Positions 56,200 to 64,000 of a stretch of DNA of 64,000 bases are shown piece by piece; position 1 is the first letter of the stretch, and each line of letters begins with the position of its first letter. The DNA comes from Vulcanimicrobiota bacterium (lineage in GTDB: Bacteria > Vulcanimicrobiota > Vulcanimicrobiia > Vulcanimicrobiales > Vulcanimicrobiaceae), in assembly GCA_027307235.1 (NCBI GenBank), contig DAHUXH010000003.1:24403-88402 (forward strand), in the 5' to 3' direction. Under the pieces are notes generated by a model. It saw only the letters and a program-made list of their open reading frames with translations. It made no database searches and had not been told where the DNA came from. Both the position numbers and the translations under genes were made by a program.

Positions 56200-57086
56200 C
56201 GTTGGGGACGATCGTCACCGCGATGGTCACGCCGTTCAACGAGGACGGCTCTGTCAACATCGACGAGGCGTGCCGTCTCGCGCAGTGGCTGGTCGAGCGC
56301 GGAAACGACGGGCTGGTGGTCGCGGGTTCGACCGGCGAAGGCCAGACGCTTGACTCCAACGAGCGCAATGATCTGGTGCGCGCCGTGAAGCGTGCGGTGG
56401 GCGGGCGCGCGTGCGTGATCGCGAATACCGGGACCAACGATACTCGATCCTCCGTGCAGCAGACGCGCGAGGCGCATGAGGCCGGTGCGGACGCGATCCT
56501 CGCGGTGGTTCCCTACTACAACAAGCCGACGCAGAGCGGCATGCTCAAACATTTCGGTGCGATCGCGCAAGCGACGCCGCTGCCGGTCGTCGTCTACAAC
56601 ATCCCGGGACGCAGCGTCGCCAACATGCTTCCGGAGACGTTGCTTGAACTCGCGCGGCGTCACGCGACGATCGCCGGAGTCAAGGAGTCAAGCGGGGATC
56701 TGCGGCAGATCGGTTTGATTCTGCGCGATCGCGCGCCCGGCTTCACCGTGTTCGCAGGCGACGATCATCTGTTCTTGCCGAGCTTGGCGATGGGCGCGGA
56801 CGGCCTTGTCGGGGTGGCGACGCATCTGTGCTCGCGCGAGTTCCGCGCCATGTTCGACGCCTATCGCGCGGGTAAGGTGGCCGAAGCCGCGGCGATCCAT
56901 CGCGCCACGCTCGGATTGATCGAGGGAATCTTCACGACGACCAATCCGATTCCGATCAAGTGGGCGATGAACGAGATCGGCTTCAAAGCCGGCGCATGCC
57001 GCTTGCCGCTGGATGAGATGCCACCCGCGCTCGCCGCGCAGTTGCGGCCGCTGCTCGTGCCTTACCTCGACCGCGCGCTCGCCTAA
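56196..57086 (+). CDS. dapA: 4-hydroxy-tetrahydrodipicolinate synthase
   Basis: 296 aa TIM barrel. Schiff-base lysine K163 in GVKESSGD and Y134 in VVYNIPGR are the catalytic residues; GSTGEG (about 45-50) binds pyruvate. It condenses pyruvate and aspartate-semialdehyde. AAGGAGAAG precedes the ATG at 56196. With dapB, asd and lysC this makes the first four activities of the lysine/DAP branch in one block; the remaining genes are not in this window. Confidence 0.94.
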   Translation: MTLGTIVTAMVTPFNEDGSVNIDEACRLAQWLVERGNDGLVVAGSTGEGQTLDSNERNDLVRAVKRAVGGRACVIANTGTNDTRSSVQQTREAHEAGADAILAVVPYYNKPTQSGMLKHFGAIAQATPLPVVVYNIPGRSVANMLPETLLELARRHATIAGVKESSGDLRQIGLILRDRAPGFTVFAGDDHLFLPSLAMGADGLVGVATHLCSREFRAMFDAYRAGKVAEAAAIHRATLGLIEGIFTTTNPIPIKWAMNEIGFKAGACRLPLDEMPPALAAQLRPLLVPYLDRALA

Positions 57087-57092
57087 GCGATC

Positions 57093-57860
57093 TTGAGTCC
57101 AACACAGATTCCATCGGTCGAGGTCCTCGGCTGCCGGCTGGACGCGATCGACGCGCCGGCGGCCGTCGAGGAAATTGCACGCTTGGCGCGCGACGATCGC
57201 CATGCGCAGGTTGTGACGCTCGGAACGGAGATGGTCGTCTTCGCGCAGCACGATCCGCGCTTTCGCGCGGTGGTTAACGCGTGCGCGCTCTCGCTCTGCG
57301 ACACGATCGGTGTGCTCCTGGCTGCGCGCCGTCGCGGTGCGCGCATCGGGGCTCGCGTGACCGGCGTCGAATTGGTCGAAGCGCTGTGCGCGCGCGCGGC
57401 GCATGACGGTCTTTCGGTATATTTTCTCGGCGGCGCACCGGGTGTCGCGCTGAAAGCCGCGCAAGAGCTGGAGCGGCAGCATCCGGGACTGCATGTCGCC
57501 GGAACGCAGAACGGATTCTTCGACGCGGAGCAGTCGAGCGCAATCGCGAGCGAAATCCGTGCGAGCGGCGCGCGGATACTCTTTGTCGGACTCGGGTCAC
57601 CCCGACAAGAGTTCTGGCTCGCCGACTATCTGGCTGCGACGGGATGCGGGGCGGGCATCGGCGTGGGCGGATCATTCGACGTGATCAGCGGAAATGTCCG
57701 CCGCGCACCCGAGATGTTTCGGCGTCTTGGTGTGGAGTGGTTGTACCGTTTGCTCAAGGAGCCGCAGCGCTGGCGCCGCCAACTCGCGCTGCCGTACTTC
57801 GCGTTGCTCGTCGTGCTTGACGAGCTGCGCGGTCACAAAAGGAGTTCGAACCTCGGATGA
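57093..57860 (+). CDS. WecG/TagA/CpsF-family glycosyltransferase
   Basis: 255 aa, GT26 family. LGTEMVVFAQHDPRFRAV, DTIGVLLAARRRGARI, YFLGGAPGVALKAA and FVGLGSPRQEFW are characteristic. Members transfer N-acetylmannosaminuronate or related sugars to lipid-linked intermediates of surface polymers. TTG start at 57093, six bases after dapA; overlaps the next gene by 4 bp. It suggests that the DAP block is transcribed together with a glycan step. Confidence 0.88.
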   Translation: MSPTQIPSVEVLGCRLDAIDAPAAVEEIARLARDDRHAQVVTLGTEMVVFAQHDPRFRAVVNACALSLCDTIGVLLAARRRGARIGARVTGVELVEALCARAAHDGLSVYFLGGAPGVALKAAQELERQHPGLHVAGTQNGFFDAEQSSAIASEIRASGARILFVGLGSPRQEFWLADYLAATGCGAGIGVGGSFDVISGNVRRAPEMFRRLGVEWLYRLLKEPQRWRRQLALPYFALLVVLDELRGHKRSSNLG

Positions 57861-58873
57861 AAGCGATGATCCTCGCGGGCGGGATGTCCACGCGCCTCTA
57901 CCCGTTGACCAAGCGCGTGCCCAAGCCCCTCGTGCCGGTGGTGGGCGTTCCCAATGCGGTGCATGTCATTCATTACTTGAAAGCGCACGGCATCGACGAG
58001 ATCGCGATCAACGTTCACTATCTCGCCGACGCGATCGTCGCGGCGCTCGGCGACGGGTCGCAGTTCGGCGTGCGTCTGGAATACCTGCACGAACGGGAAT
58101 TGATGGGGAGCGCGGGTGCGGTCAAACAGATGCAGTCGTTCTTTGACGACGGTCTTTTCGTCGTCGTCGGGTGCGACGATCTGACCGATCTGCCGCTTGA
58201 GTCCATGCTGGCGTTTCACCGCGAGCGCAAGGCGCTGGCGACGATCGGTTTAGTGACGCGCGAACGCGTCGAGCACTACGGCGTCGTCGTGACCGACTCG
58301 AACGGGCGTATCAGCGGATTTCAAGAAAAACCGGCCGCGGGAACGGAGCAGAGCAAGCTCGTCAACACCGGCATCTATGCGTTTGAGCCCGCGATCCTCG
58401 ACTACATTCCCGCCAACGAGTTCTACGATTTCGGAAAACAGGTTTTCCCGGCGCTGCGCGACGCACATGCCGCATTTTATGGTTTCGACGCGCGCGACGC
58501 GTACTGGTGCGACATCGGCACCCCCGACGAATACCGCCGCGCCACGTTCGACGTGGTGAACGGGCATTTCTCGATTCCGCACACGCGCGGCAACGGCATC
58601 GACCCCATGGCGCTCATCGCTCCCGACGCATCCGTACAGGGTGCGGTGTGGATCGGACCCAACGCCGTGGTGGGAACCGGCGCGAGCATCATCGGCCCCT
58701 CGGTGATCGGACCGGGTGTGCGCATCGGTCCCCACGCGCTGATCGAAGGCAGCATTATCTGGGATAACGCCACGATCGGGGAACACGCGCACCTCCGCAA
58801 CGCGATCGTGGGCATCGACTACACCGTCGCCCCCAACGAACACCTCGACGCCAAGATCGTCGCTCCTGAATAG
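57857..58873 (+). CDS. Sugar-phosphate nucleotidyltransferase, paralogue of 47603
   Basis: 338 aa with LAGGMSTRLYPLTKRVPKP, VGCDDLTDLP (metal site) and a C-terminal hexapeptide-repeat stretch from about 250 (IGPNAVVGTGASIIGPSV). Same domain plan as 47603, but only moderately similar, so the sugar may differ. Its ATGA overlap couples it to the GT26 gene. This is the last gene of the GC-rich block; AT content rises right after it. Confidence 0.88.
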   Translation: MKAMILAGGMSTRLYPLTKRVPKPLVPVVGVPNAVHVIHYLKAHGIDEIAINVHYLADAIVAALGDGSQFGVRLEYLHERELMGSAGAVKQMQSFFDDGLFVVVGCDDLTDLPLESMLAFHRERKALATIGLVTRERVEHYGVVVTDSNGRISGFQEKPAAGTEQSKLVNTGIYAFEPAILDYIPANEFYDFGKQVFPALRDAHAAFYGFDARDAYWCDIGTPDEYRRATFDVVNGHFSIPHTRGNGIDPMALIAPDASVQGAVWIGPNAVVGTGASIIGPSVIGPGVRIGPHALIEGSIIWDNATIGEHAHLRNAIVGIDYTVAPNEHLDAKIVAPE

Positions 58874-58989
58874 GTGGGCACAGAAGTTACAGCATCCCCC
58901 TAGCATTGGGCTCCGCTTCTCTGTAGGCTGGCATGAGGGGTGTACATTTGTGTACTCCTTTCACTAGTTCACGAAGGAGAAGCTCAAAA

Positions 58990-59142
58990 ATGCCTATTGC
59001 GTTCGCGATCGCCGCCATTCTAGTATCGCTGTTCATGGGTGCCGGATCGGCAATTTCGACCGTGCCGAACCAAACGAATAGCGCCAGTGTGGCCGCGACG
59101 CCTCCGCCAAGCGGCGACAACACCGGCGGGATTGGCATCTAA
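58990..59142 (+). CDS. Small exported peptide (50 aa)
   Basis: From ATG 58990, with GAAGGAGAAG upstream. The first ~21 residues are a hydrophobic export signal (PIAFAIAAILVSLFMGAGSA), followed by a short polar tail (STVPNQTNSASVAATPPPSG) ending in DNTGGIGI. No homologue recognised. It has its own terminator and lies directly before a TPR-LuxR regulator, so a secreted signal peptide is a hypothesis. The promoter region holds ACTAGTTC at 58963-58970 and two GTGTAC repeats. A structural or toxin-like small secreted peptide is the alternative. Confidence 0.5.
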   Translation: MPIAFAIAAILVSLFMGAGSAISTVPNQTNSASVAATPPPSGDNTGGIGI

Positions 59143-59177
59143 TACATAGGTCAAGTTCGTGCCGACGTAAAATGATC

Positions 59178-59219
59178 GAGCCACGGGCTTCGTATTAGCG
59201 CGTGGCTCAATCTATTTTT
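59178..59219 (+). terminator. Rho-independent terminator after the small peptide gene
   Basis: GAGCCACG (59178-59185) and CGTGGCTC (59201-59208) form an 8-bp stem; AATCTATTTTTA follows. It separates the peptide gene from the regulator that begins about 20 bp later, so the two are separate transcripts or the regulator is expressed by read-through. Confidence 0.75.
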
Positions 59220-59236
59220 ATGGGTGACGGGTGTCT

Positions 59237-60760
59237 ATGGGATTGTACGAAAAGCCGTTGGCGGCTGACTCGACGCACCTATTCGATCTCTATCGGCGCG
59301 CCGAATATTCCGACTGCCTACGCCTGACTGAGTTGCCTATGACAGACGATGAGTATGTCATCCGACTTGGTTGTCTCGTTCGCTTAGGGCGCTTTCATGA
59401 GGCAATCCGGGGGGAAGTTATCTCCCGCTTGTCGACCTTGAAGCCCCGTCTCAGGATGACGGCGTATTCCCTGCTCTCTTGGGCATTTGGGCAGCTTGGG
59501 TCCGAAAGCAATGCCGAGACCATGCTGCGCCGTGCGTATGAAACCGCGCAACAGAGCAATGCGCGAGACGACGAATGCGCCGAAGTGAGATATTTTGATG
59601 CGCTTCACAAGATTAGTCAGCACGATTTTGCAGGAAGCCTTGCGCTAGTTAAGACGTTTGATTCAAGTGACGGCTATCGTGCAAAGGCGCTGATCCTTGA
59701 AGCCTGGATTGCAGCAGCTCAAGGCGATCTGGGCCAGCAATTGGACCGATTTTCAAACGCACTCGACATCGATGAAGATGGCGAACTCTGGAGCCAAGCG
59801 GCGATGCTACACGGATATTCCGCGCTAGTTAGAGAGCTTTATCAACCACTCAAGATAGCTCAGCTTGCCGATCGCGCGAGGGCGTTTCCCTGGAGCAAAG
59901 ACATGTTTGTTCAGAAATTTTATACCTATCGAAACCTTGGGTGGGCATCAGCACTTGCCGGGCAATCGCTGCAGGCCTACGAATATTATTGCGTTGCGTT
60001 TCATGTGGCGCAAGCGAGACCAGAGCATCGAATGCTGATTTACGCCGATAAGGCATTTCTCGCGCTTGCCATGGATCAGCACGAGCTCATGAAAATCAAG
60101 TTAGACAGCGCCGTTGACCTACTTGATACGGTAGCGTGGCATGATGCCGGAGAAGCACGCTGTGCGTTGCTGTTGCTCGTGGAATTACACGCTGGCACCG
60201 GCGATGCTTCAATGGCCCAGAGATGTTGGGATATGTATTCATCGATACGCATCCCCATCAATGATGCGAGCATCGGTGTCGCGGCAATGCGACGCCGGTC
60301 ATTAGAACGCTATGCTGAAGGATGGCTCCTTCGAGTATTAGGAAGAAATGCGGAGGCAATCGAGGCATTTTCCGAAGCGCACGATAACTGGAAGACCATC
60401 GGATACTCCTGGCGTGCTGTCTTAGCAGCAACGGCCCTCGGCGAACTCACTGGAGACCGGCAGCATTTCGATTTTGCACTCTCGGAAACGGCTCAAAATT
60501 TTCCGCACGCTTGGTTTGCGCGATCGCTGCAACGGTATCGCGACAGATTAGATCACGAGGCGCTAAACGGATTGTCGCCGACGAAGCGGAACATCATTCG
60601 TCTGCTGCTTGAAGGCAAGAAAAATCAAGAAATAGCAGATGAACTCTCGCTCTCCCATAATACGGTTCGCGCACGGCTCAACGAACTCTATGAAAAGTTC
60701 ACGCCGGCTCAACGTTCGAAAACGGCGCTAGTCTGTTATCTCCATAGCCTTGGGCTGTAA
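59237..60760 (+). CDS. TPR-containing LuxR-type transcriptional regulator
   Basis: 507 aa. Residues 1 to about 430 are helical repeats in TPR style (LGWASALAGQSLQAYEYYCVAFHVA, EGWLLRVLGRNAEAIEAFSEAHDNW). The last 65 residues are a LuxR/GerE helix-turn-helix (LSPTKRNIIRLLLEGKKNQEIADELSLSHNTVRARLNELYEKF). No receiver or ATPase domain is present, so the input is probably a ligand or peptide binding the TPR part. The start is ATG 59237 or GTG 59231. A 20-bp palindrome at 60932 could be its target. Confidence 0.8.
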   Translation: MGLYEKPLAADSTHLFDLYRRAEYSDCLRLTELPMTDDEYVIRLGCLVRLGRFHEAIRGEVISRLSTLKPRLRMTAYSLLSWAFGQLGSESNAETMLRRAYETAQQSNARDDECAEVRYFDALHKISQHDFAGSLALVKTFDSSDGYRAKALILEAWIAAAQGDLGQQLDRFSNALDIDEDGELWSQAAMLHGYSALVRELYQPLKIAQLADRARAFPWSKDMFVQKFYTYRNLGWASALAGQSLQAYEYYCVAFHVAQARPEHRMLIYADKAFLALAMDQHELMKIKLDSAVDLLDTVAWHDAGEARCALLLLVELHAGTGDASMAQRCWDMYSSIRIPINDASIGVAAMRRRSLERYAEGWLLRVLGRNAEAIEAFSEAHDNWKTIGYSWRAVLAATALGELTGDRQHFDFALSETAQNFPHAWFARSLQRYRDRLDHEALNGLSPTKRNIIRLLLEGKKNQEIADELSLSHNTVRARLNELYEKFTPAQRSKTALVCYLHSLGL

Positions 60761-60931
60761 CATATTTAAAAAAAACGACATTACGGCCTTGGGCACGATT
60801 GGCCGCAGGAGCGTTTGAGCGTGAACAACTACACGATCATGCGATGGACCGCAATGCTGCCACTGCCTTCTTAAGCATGTTCAGGAGGCCGTAGTCTTGA
60901 AGGGCGGCTTCCGGGCTTGTAACATTTATAG

Positions 60932-60963
60932 ACTAGTCCAACTGAACTAGTATCATCTAGAAT
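60932..60963 (+). promoter_or_regulatory. Palindrome and putative promoter before the secretin operon
   Basis: ACTAGTCC-N4-GAACTAGT (60932-60951) is an almost perfect 20-bp dyad. TAGAAT (60958-60963) is a possible -10, so the dyad would overlap the -35. LuxR-type regulators bind 16-20-bp dyads of this kind. The half-site ACTAGTTC recurs upstream of the small peptide gene (58963). The region 60761-60931 has no gene that I can support. Confidence 0.45.
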
Positions 60964-60999
60964 AGCGGAAGAGGACACACGCTTCTTGGGAGGGTTGCC

Positions 61000-61224
61000 T
61001 TGAGCGCTCCGAGTGCCGCTATTTCCCCATCCGATGCCGCGCCTATCCGTTCTCGGACAAGCATTATGCAGAGCCTCGGTCGCCGCGTGATGTCGACCGA
61101 TCGCGATTCTGCTGTCGATTTGCTCCTCGAAGTGATGCTCGACATTCGCGACCTTACCGCCGAGTGCGCTTGGCGCCTAGCTGAACTTGAAGGCTTTGCA
61201 AGTCAGCGAAGGGGCAGCCGTTAG
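61000..61224 (+). CDS. Small protein of unknown function, first gene of the secretin operon
   Basis: 74 aa from TTG 61000; GGGAGGG (60988-60994) supports this start. The N-terminus is Ser/Ala/Pro-rich, the C-terminal half helical and charged (AVDLLLEVMLDIRDLTAEC AWRLAELEGF is one helix). No hydrophobic segment or motif. The next gene, the secretin, begins directly after its stop, so they are co-translated. Confidence 0.65.
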   Translation: MSAPSAAISPSDAAPIRSRTSIMQSLGRRVMSTDRDSAVDLLLEVMLDIRDLTAECAWRLAELEGFASQRRGSR

Positions 61225-62703
61225 TTGCAGCGCTCACCAGCAATAGTCATCGTTGCTACGCTGATCCTATTGGTGCTCGTTCAAAGCGTGCCTGCCATCG
61301 CCCAACCAGCCACTCTCATCCTGGTTCAGATCCAACCAGGTATGACGACCACCAGACTTTCCTTTCATTTTTTGGGGCAAACGCCGCTCTATCATATCGC
61401 CACGGGAGACCCGCGAGGAGTCGACGTGAGCTTTGCCGGCGCAGTACGAGGGGCAAACGTTTCTATGCACATTAGGGGGGCAGGTTTGCTCGCGGCCATA
61501 GACCTCGCTGGCGGCGCGGCGCAGCCGCTAATTGCCCATCTGCAATTTACGGCAACAACCTCCATTCACGTCTTGCGCCTCATCAACGAACTGGACATCG
61601 AGATCGTACCTAATGATCCGGTGAATGGGGCTCCGGTTGAAAGTTCAACGGTGCCACTGCGGGCTTCGAACGCTAGCCAGAGCTCAATTACCATCCCATT
61701 GAAATATGCGGACCTAAGCGAAGCAGCCGAAGTGTTAACGGGCCAGGCACCAACGGAGCCAAACGATGGGATCCCGACGCAATCGATACTTGGTCAGGCC
61801 TTGCCGAGCGGAGGGCAGTTCGGAGGCACTCCGGCGTATAGCTCGACCGTGGGAGCAATGCAACCGTCGGTCCAAGGCGGGACGCCTGAATCGCTTGCAA
61901 TGAATCAAGTTAGCCAGCGTATCAATGAACACGTGGCCATCGATCGTCGCCTTAACGCACTTATCTTGTCCGGAACCCCCTACGAAATCGAGGGTATGCT
62001 GCAGATGATCAAGCAGTTTGACGTTCCTGATTCTCCAAAGGCTAGTGTACTGCTTGACACCGAAATCGTAGAACTTACTGACACGGCTGCAAGAGATGTC
62101 GGAATCAACTTCGCTAACAATAACAGCATCGGAGGCGTAACGCTGGATTCAAGGACAGCTAGCCAGCCAACCCTTGAACTAACCCTGCAGGCGCAGGTGT
62201 TCGCTGAGATCGCTAAGGGCCACGGCAAGCTCATTGCAAAGCCCCGAATTCAAACACTGAGTGGCACTGCGGCATCGATCCTAACGGGCGACGCGCTGCC
62301 GATCATCACAACGATTACGTACCCCGGAAGCCCGCCAACGGTCCAGCAGCAGTTACAATACGTCAACGTTGGCGTTCACCTCCAGATTCAACCCTATGCT
62401 GCAGCAACTGGATTCGTAACCTCTCGGATTATCGCCGAAGTGTCAAACGTCACCGGATTCATTCAGGGAAACATACCGCAGATCAGCCAGCGCCAAGCGA
62501 TCGCGACGGCCCGAGTGCGGGACGGTCAAGCCTATGTGATAGGCGGACTTCTTCAAGACAACGAGATCGACTCGATGTCAAAGCTCCCGTTGCTGGGCAG
62601 TATTCCAGTCCTAGGGTCGCTCTTCAAGACAATCCATAATACGCATCAGAAGACGAACCTATACGTTATCGTCATTCCGCATATCGTGCAGGCCCAACCG
62701 TGA
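61225..62703 (+). CDS. Secretin (PilQ/GspD family)
   Basis: 492 aa with a signal peptide (about 1-26). Residues about 30-135 resemble an AMIN-type domain as in PilQ; 155-270 an N1-like domain with a Gly/Ser/Pro-rich insertion (about 175-225); 320-490 the secretin core (GKLIAKPRIQTLSG, YVIGGLLQDNEIDSMSKLPLLGSIPVLGSLF). The C-terminal pore portion is typical; the N-terminal part is short. No pilotin, ATPase or pseudopilin gene is seen here, though a gene begins at the right edge. Start TTG 61225; a 4-bp overlap leads into the next gene. Confidence 0.88.
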   Translation: MQRSPAIVIVATLILLVLVQSVPAIAQPATLILVQIQPGMTTTRLSFHFLGQTPLYHIATGDPRGVDVSFAGAVRGANVSMHIRGAGLLAAIDLAGGAAQPLIAHLQFTATTSIHVLRLINELDIEIVPNDPVNGAPVESSTVPLRASNASQSSITIPLKYADLSEAAEVLTGQAPTEPNDGIPTQSILGQALPSGGQFGGTPAYSSTVGAMQPSVQGGTPESLAMNQVSQRINEHVAIDRRLNALILSGTPYEIEGMLQMIKQFDVPDSPKASVLLDTEIVELTDTAARDVGINFANNNSIGGVTLDSRTASQPTLELTLQAQVFAEIAKGHGKLIAKPRIQTLSGTAASILTGDALPIITTITYPGSPPTVQQQLQYVNVGVHLQIQPYAAATGFVTSRIIAEVSNVTGFIQGNIPQISQRQAIATARVRDGQAYVIGGLLQDNEIDSMSKLPLLGSIPVLGSLFKTIHNTHQKTNLYVIVIPHIVQAQP

Positions 62704-63317
62704 TCAATAAGGTCGTTGCGGCGGCCTTCATGACGTTGCTTGCGTCTATGATGCCGCCAAGCGTAGTTCGCGGGCGATACCTTGCCATCGGGGCAAGCGA
62801 AACAATTGGGGTCGGTTTAGATAATGGACAAAGTTATCCATATATTGTTGGTGAGACGTGCAGTTTGAAGGCGGTCGTCGTTGCCGTTGATGCCGAACCA
62901 TCGCTTGAGCAACAAGTAAGTGTAGGTGCGACGGATGATGTGACGCTGCTTCTCGACATCAATAATGTGAGGCTTGATCTCAACGAGGTGCGTCTGCGAA
63001 GCCAGGCGATCCTGAAAACGATGGCGTACGCACGACACGCGCTGCTAGTTCTCATGCCGCCGACAACGGAAATCCCTGGGTTCAGTCGCTTGCCGCAGCA
63101 GATAAGACAACGTTGGTGGCAAGATGAGCTCATTGTCACGAAGGCTGCCCATCGCATAGGCATACCGGTAATACGGTTGACCATTTCAGCGCATGTTGGC
63201 GCGTTGTTTCAGCCGGACGGAATACATCCTACCGAGATTGCACAGCATTACATGGCAGCTATTATTGCTCGGAACCTAAACGACGGGCGTTGCAGCGAGT
63301 CAGCGGGCGACCAATGA
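62700..63317 (+). CDS. SGNH-hydrolase-like exported protein
   Basis: 205 aa. A signal-like N-terminus (about 1-22) is followed by the block I sequence GASETIG (S33) in place of GDS, LLDINN (about 84-89, block III Asn) and DGIHPTE (D173, H176) for block V. These four give the SGNH catalytic set, with Ala before the Ser in place of Asp. Such enzymes are esterases or acetylesterases. Encoded in the secretin operon with a 4-bp overlap, so it may act on envelope or exported polymer substrates. Confidence 0.65.
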   Translation: MINKVVAAAFMTLLASMMPPSVVRGRYLAIGASETIGVGLDNGQSYPYIVGETCSLKAVVVAVDAEPSLEQQVSVGATDDVTLLLDINNVRLDLNEVRLRSQAILKTMAYARHALLVLMPPTTEIPGFSRLPQQIRQRWWQDELIVTKAAHRIGIPVIRLTISAHVGALFQPDGIHPTEIAQHYMAAIIARNLNDGRCSESAGDQ

Positions 63318-63392
63318 GTCGTAGTCCGCCAGATCCGGGACTCATTTGTAAGACCGTACTTTACTGGATAATTACTCGACAAGGAGGACAGA

Positions 63393-63908
63393 TTGAGGAC
63401 TAGATGGCTACTGTCGTTAACAGCGGTGCTTATTCTACTCGCAAGTTCCAGAGGAATGAGCGCGCAGAAGGCGTTGCGATCTGTCACGGGGGTGCGTGTA
63501 ACGACAAGACAGTTGACGGTCGACGCTTTGGTTCGGCTCGACGCCATGAAAAGCGATCCGCTGGGAATATCACGTGCTACTGCCTCGTCACTACATTTGA
63601 CAAAAGTGTCATTTGCACGTGCGATTCGTCAGCTGCAACCGGCGGTCAAGACGCGGCCACGATTACTAGCGGTCGGTAGTGGCGGTGTTGCCACCGCTAT
63701 GCGCGCCCATAGAATGACCATGAGCGTAAACCCAAGTGCCGTGCCGACTACGGAAATTGATTATGTTGCTGTTGGCACAACGGGCATCGACGACTTTGTG
63801 ATGACACGAGTGTACTATTTCATCTATGATTCTAGGACGGGTGTCTTGCGTGCCGCCGGGGCCAAGTCCACGGACGGGTGTAAAATCGAGCCTCTGATGA
63901 CCGCGTAA
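63393..63908 (+). CDS. Exported protein of unknown function
   Basis: 171 aa from TTG 63393, with AAGGAGG at 63381-63387. A signal peptide (about 1-23, ending SSRGMSA) is followed by a polar region and, near the end, strands YVAVGTTGIDDFVMTRVYYFIYDSRTG. No family known. It follows the SGNH gene by 75 bp in the same direction. Confidence 0.6.
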   Translation: MRTRWLLSLTAVLILLASSRGMSAQKALRSVTGVRVTTRQLTVDALVRLDAMKSDPLGISRATASSLHLTKVSFARAIRQLQPAVKTRPRLLAVGSGGVATAMRAHRMTMSVNPSAVPTTEIDYVAVGTTGIDDFVMTRVYYFIYDSRTGVLRAAGAKSTDGCKIEPLMTA

Positions 63909-63964
63909 GAAAGACGAGGCCATCGAGCGAACCGAGTGAGTGTCAAACCTTACACGGAGGCCCG

Positions 63965-64000
63965 ATGGCAACTTCTATCGTACCCGAATCCACTCTTCTC
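63965..64000 (+). CDS. Partial gene at the right edge
   Basis: ATG 63965 with ACGGAGG upstream; only 12 codons (MATSIVPESTLL) are visible. It is the next gene of the secretin operon. Neighbourhood suggests a secretion or pilus component, but nothing in these residues shows it. Confidence 0.5.
   Translation, partial: MATSIVPESTLL

Overview
This window is a chromosomal segment of a GC-rich, diderm, heterotrophic bacterium. Outer-membrane proteins (a DUF5916 barrel, a TonB-receptor-like barrel, a secretin), a diaminopimelate pathway cluster, a group-42-type ECF sigma factor and a TPR-LuxR regulator would fit an under-cultured phylum such as Candidatus Eremiobacterota (WPS-2). That placement is inference; the window has no rRNA or single-copy marker set to settle it. 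There is no phage, insertion sequence or CRISPR array.

Layout. 1-4.5 kb (minus): a PadR regulator, a DUF5916 outer-membrane protein, a metallo-beta-lactamase-fold protein that has lost its metal motif, and a gene cut by the left edge. Three copies of one inverted repeat precede three of these genes. 4.5-18 kb: mostly housekeeping genes (recQ, a mono-heme exported protein, a trypsin-like protease, ettA, a DEAD-box helicase, a coupled SNF2 helicase and SWIM-finger pair), with a strong palindromic element at 7.75 kb. 18.2-19.9 kb: an AT-richer two-gene ABC transporter. 19.9-28.2 kb: PEP synthase, an erythromycin-esterase-like enzyme and a four-gene ABC exporter. 28.2-32.3 kb: a promoter/operator, a membrane protein, a winged-helix regulator, a TonB-receptor-like barrel and an exported protein. 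32.3-35.4 kb (minus): a DUF1842-like protein, two proteins under 50 aa, an SRPBCC protein and a secreted phosphoesterase. 35.6-39.3 kb: an ECF42 sigma factor with its DGPF partner and AHSA1, VOC and DUF899 genes; two promoters share a motif like the published ECF42 target.

40.6-46.2 kb: a tRNA-Gln/tRNA-Glu operon with its terminator, then a beta-oxidation operon (acyl-CoA dehydrogenase, FadJ-like enzyme, thiolase), followed on the other strand by a HiPIP and a free-standing C-terminal half of a FadN-like protein. 47.6-58.9 kb: nucleotide-sugar and glycan genes (two sugar-nucleotidyltransferases, GT4, GT26, an alpha-barrel glycosidase-like protein) flank pcrA and a dapB-asd-lysC-dapA cluster. 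58.9-64 kb: an AT-richer segment with a 50-aa exported peptide gene, a TPR-LuxR regulator, a 20-bp palindrome, and an operon with a secretin, an SGNH-type hydrolase and exported proteins that runs off the right edge.

The most unusual part is the right end: a small exported peptide beside a TPR-LuxR regulator and a secretin operon preceded by a dyad. The next best are the PadR three-operator regulon and the ECF42 promoter pair. All coordinates come from reading the sequence, and family assignments from motif recognition, not from database searches.
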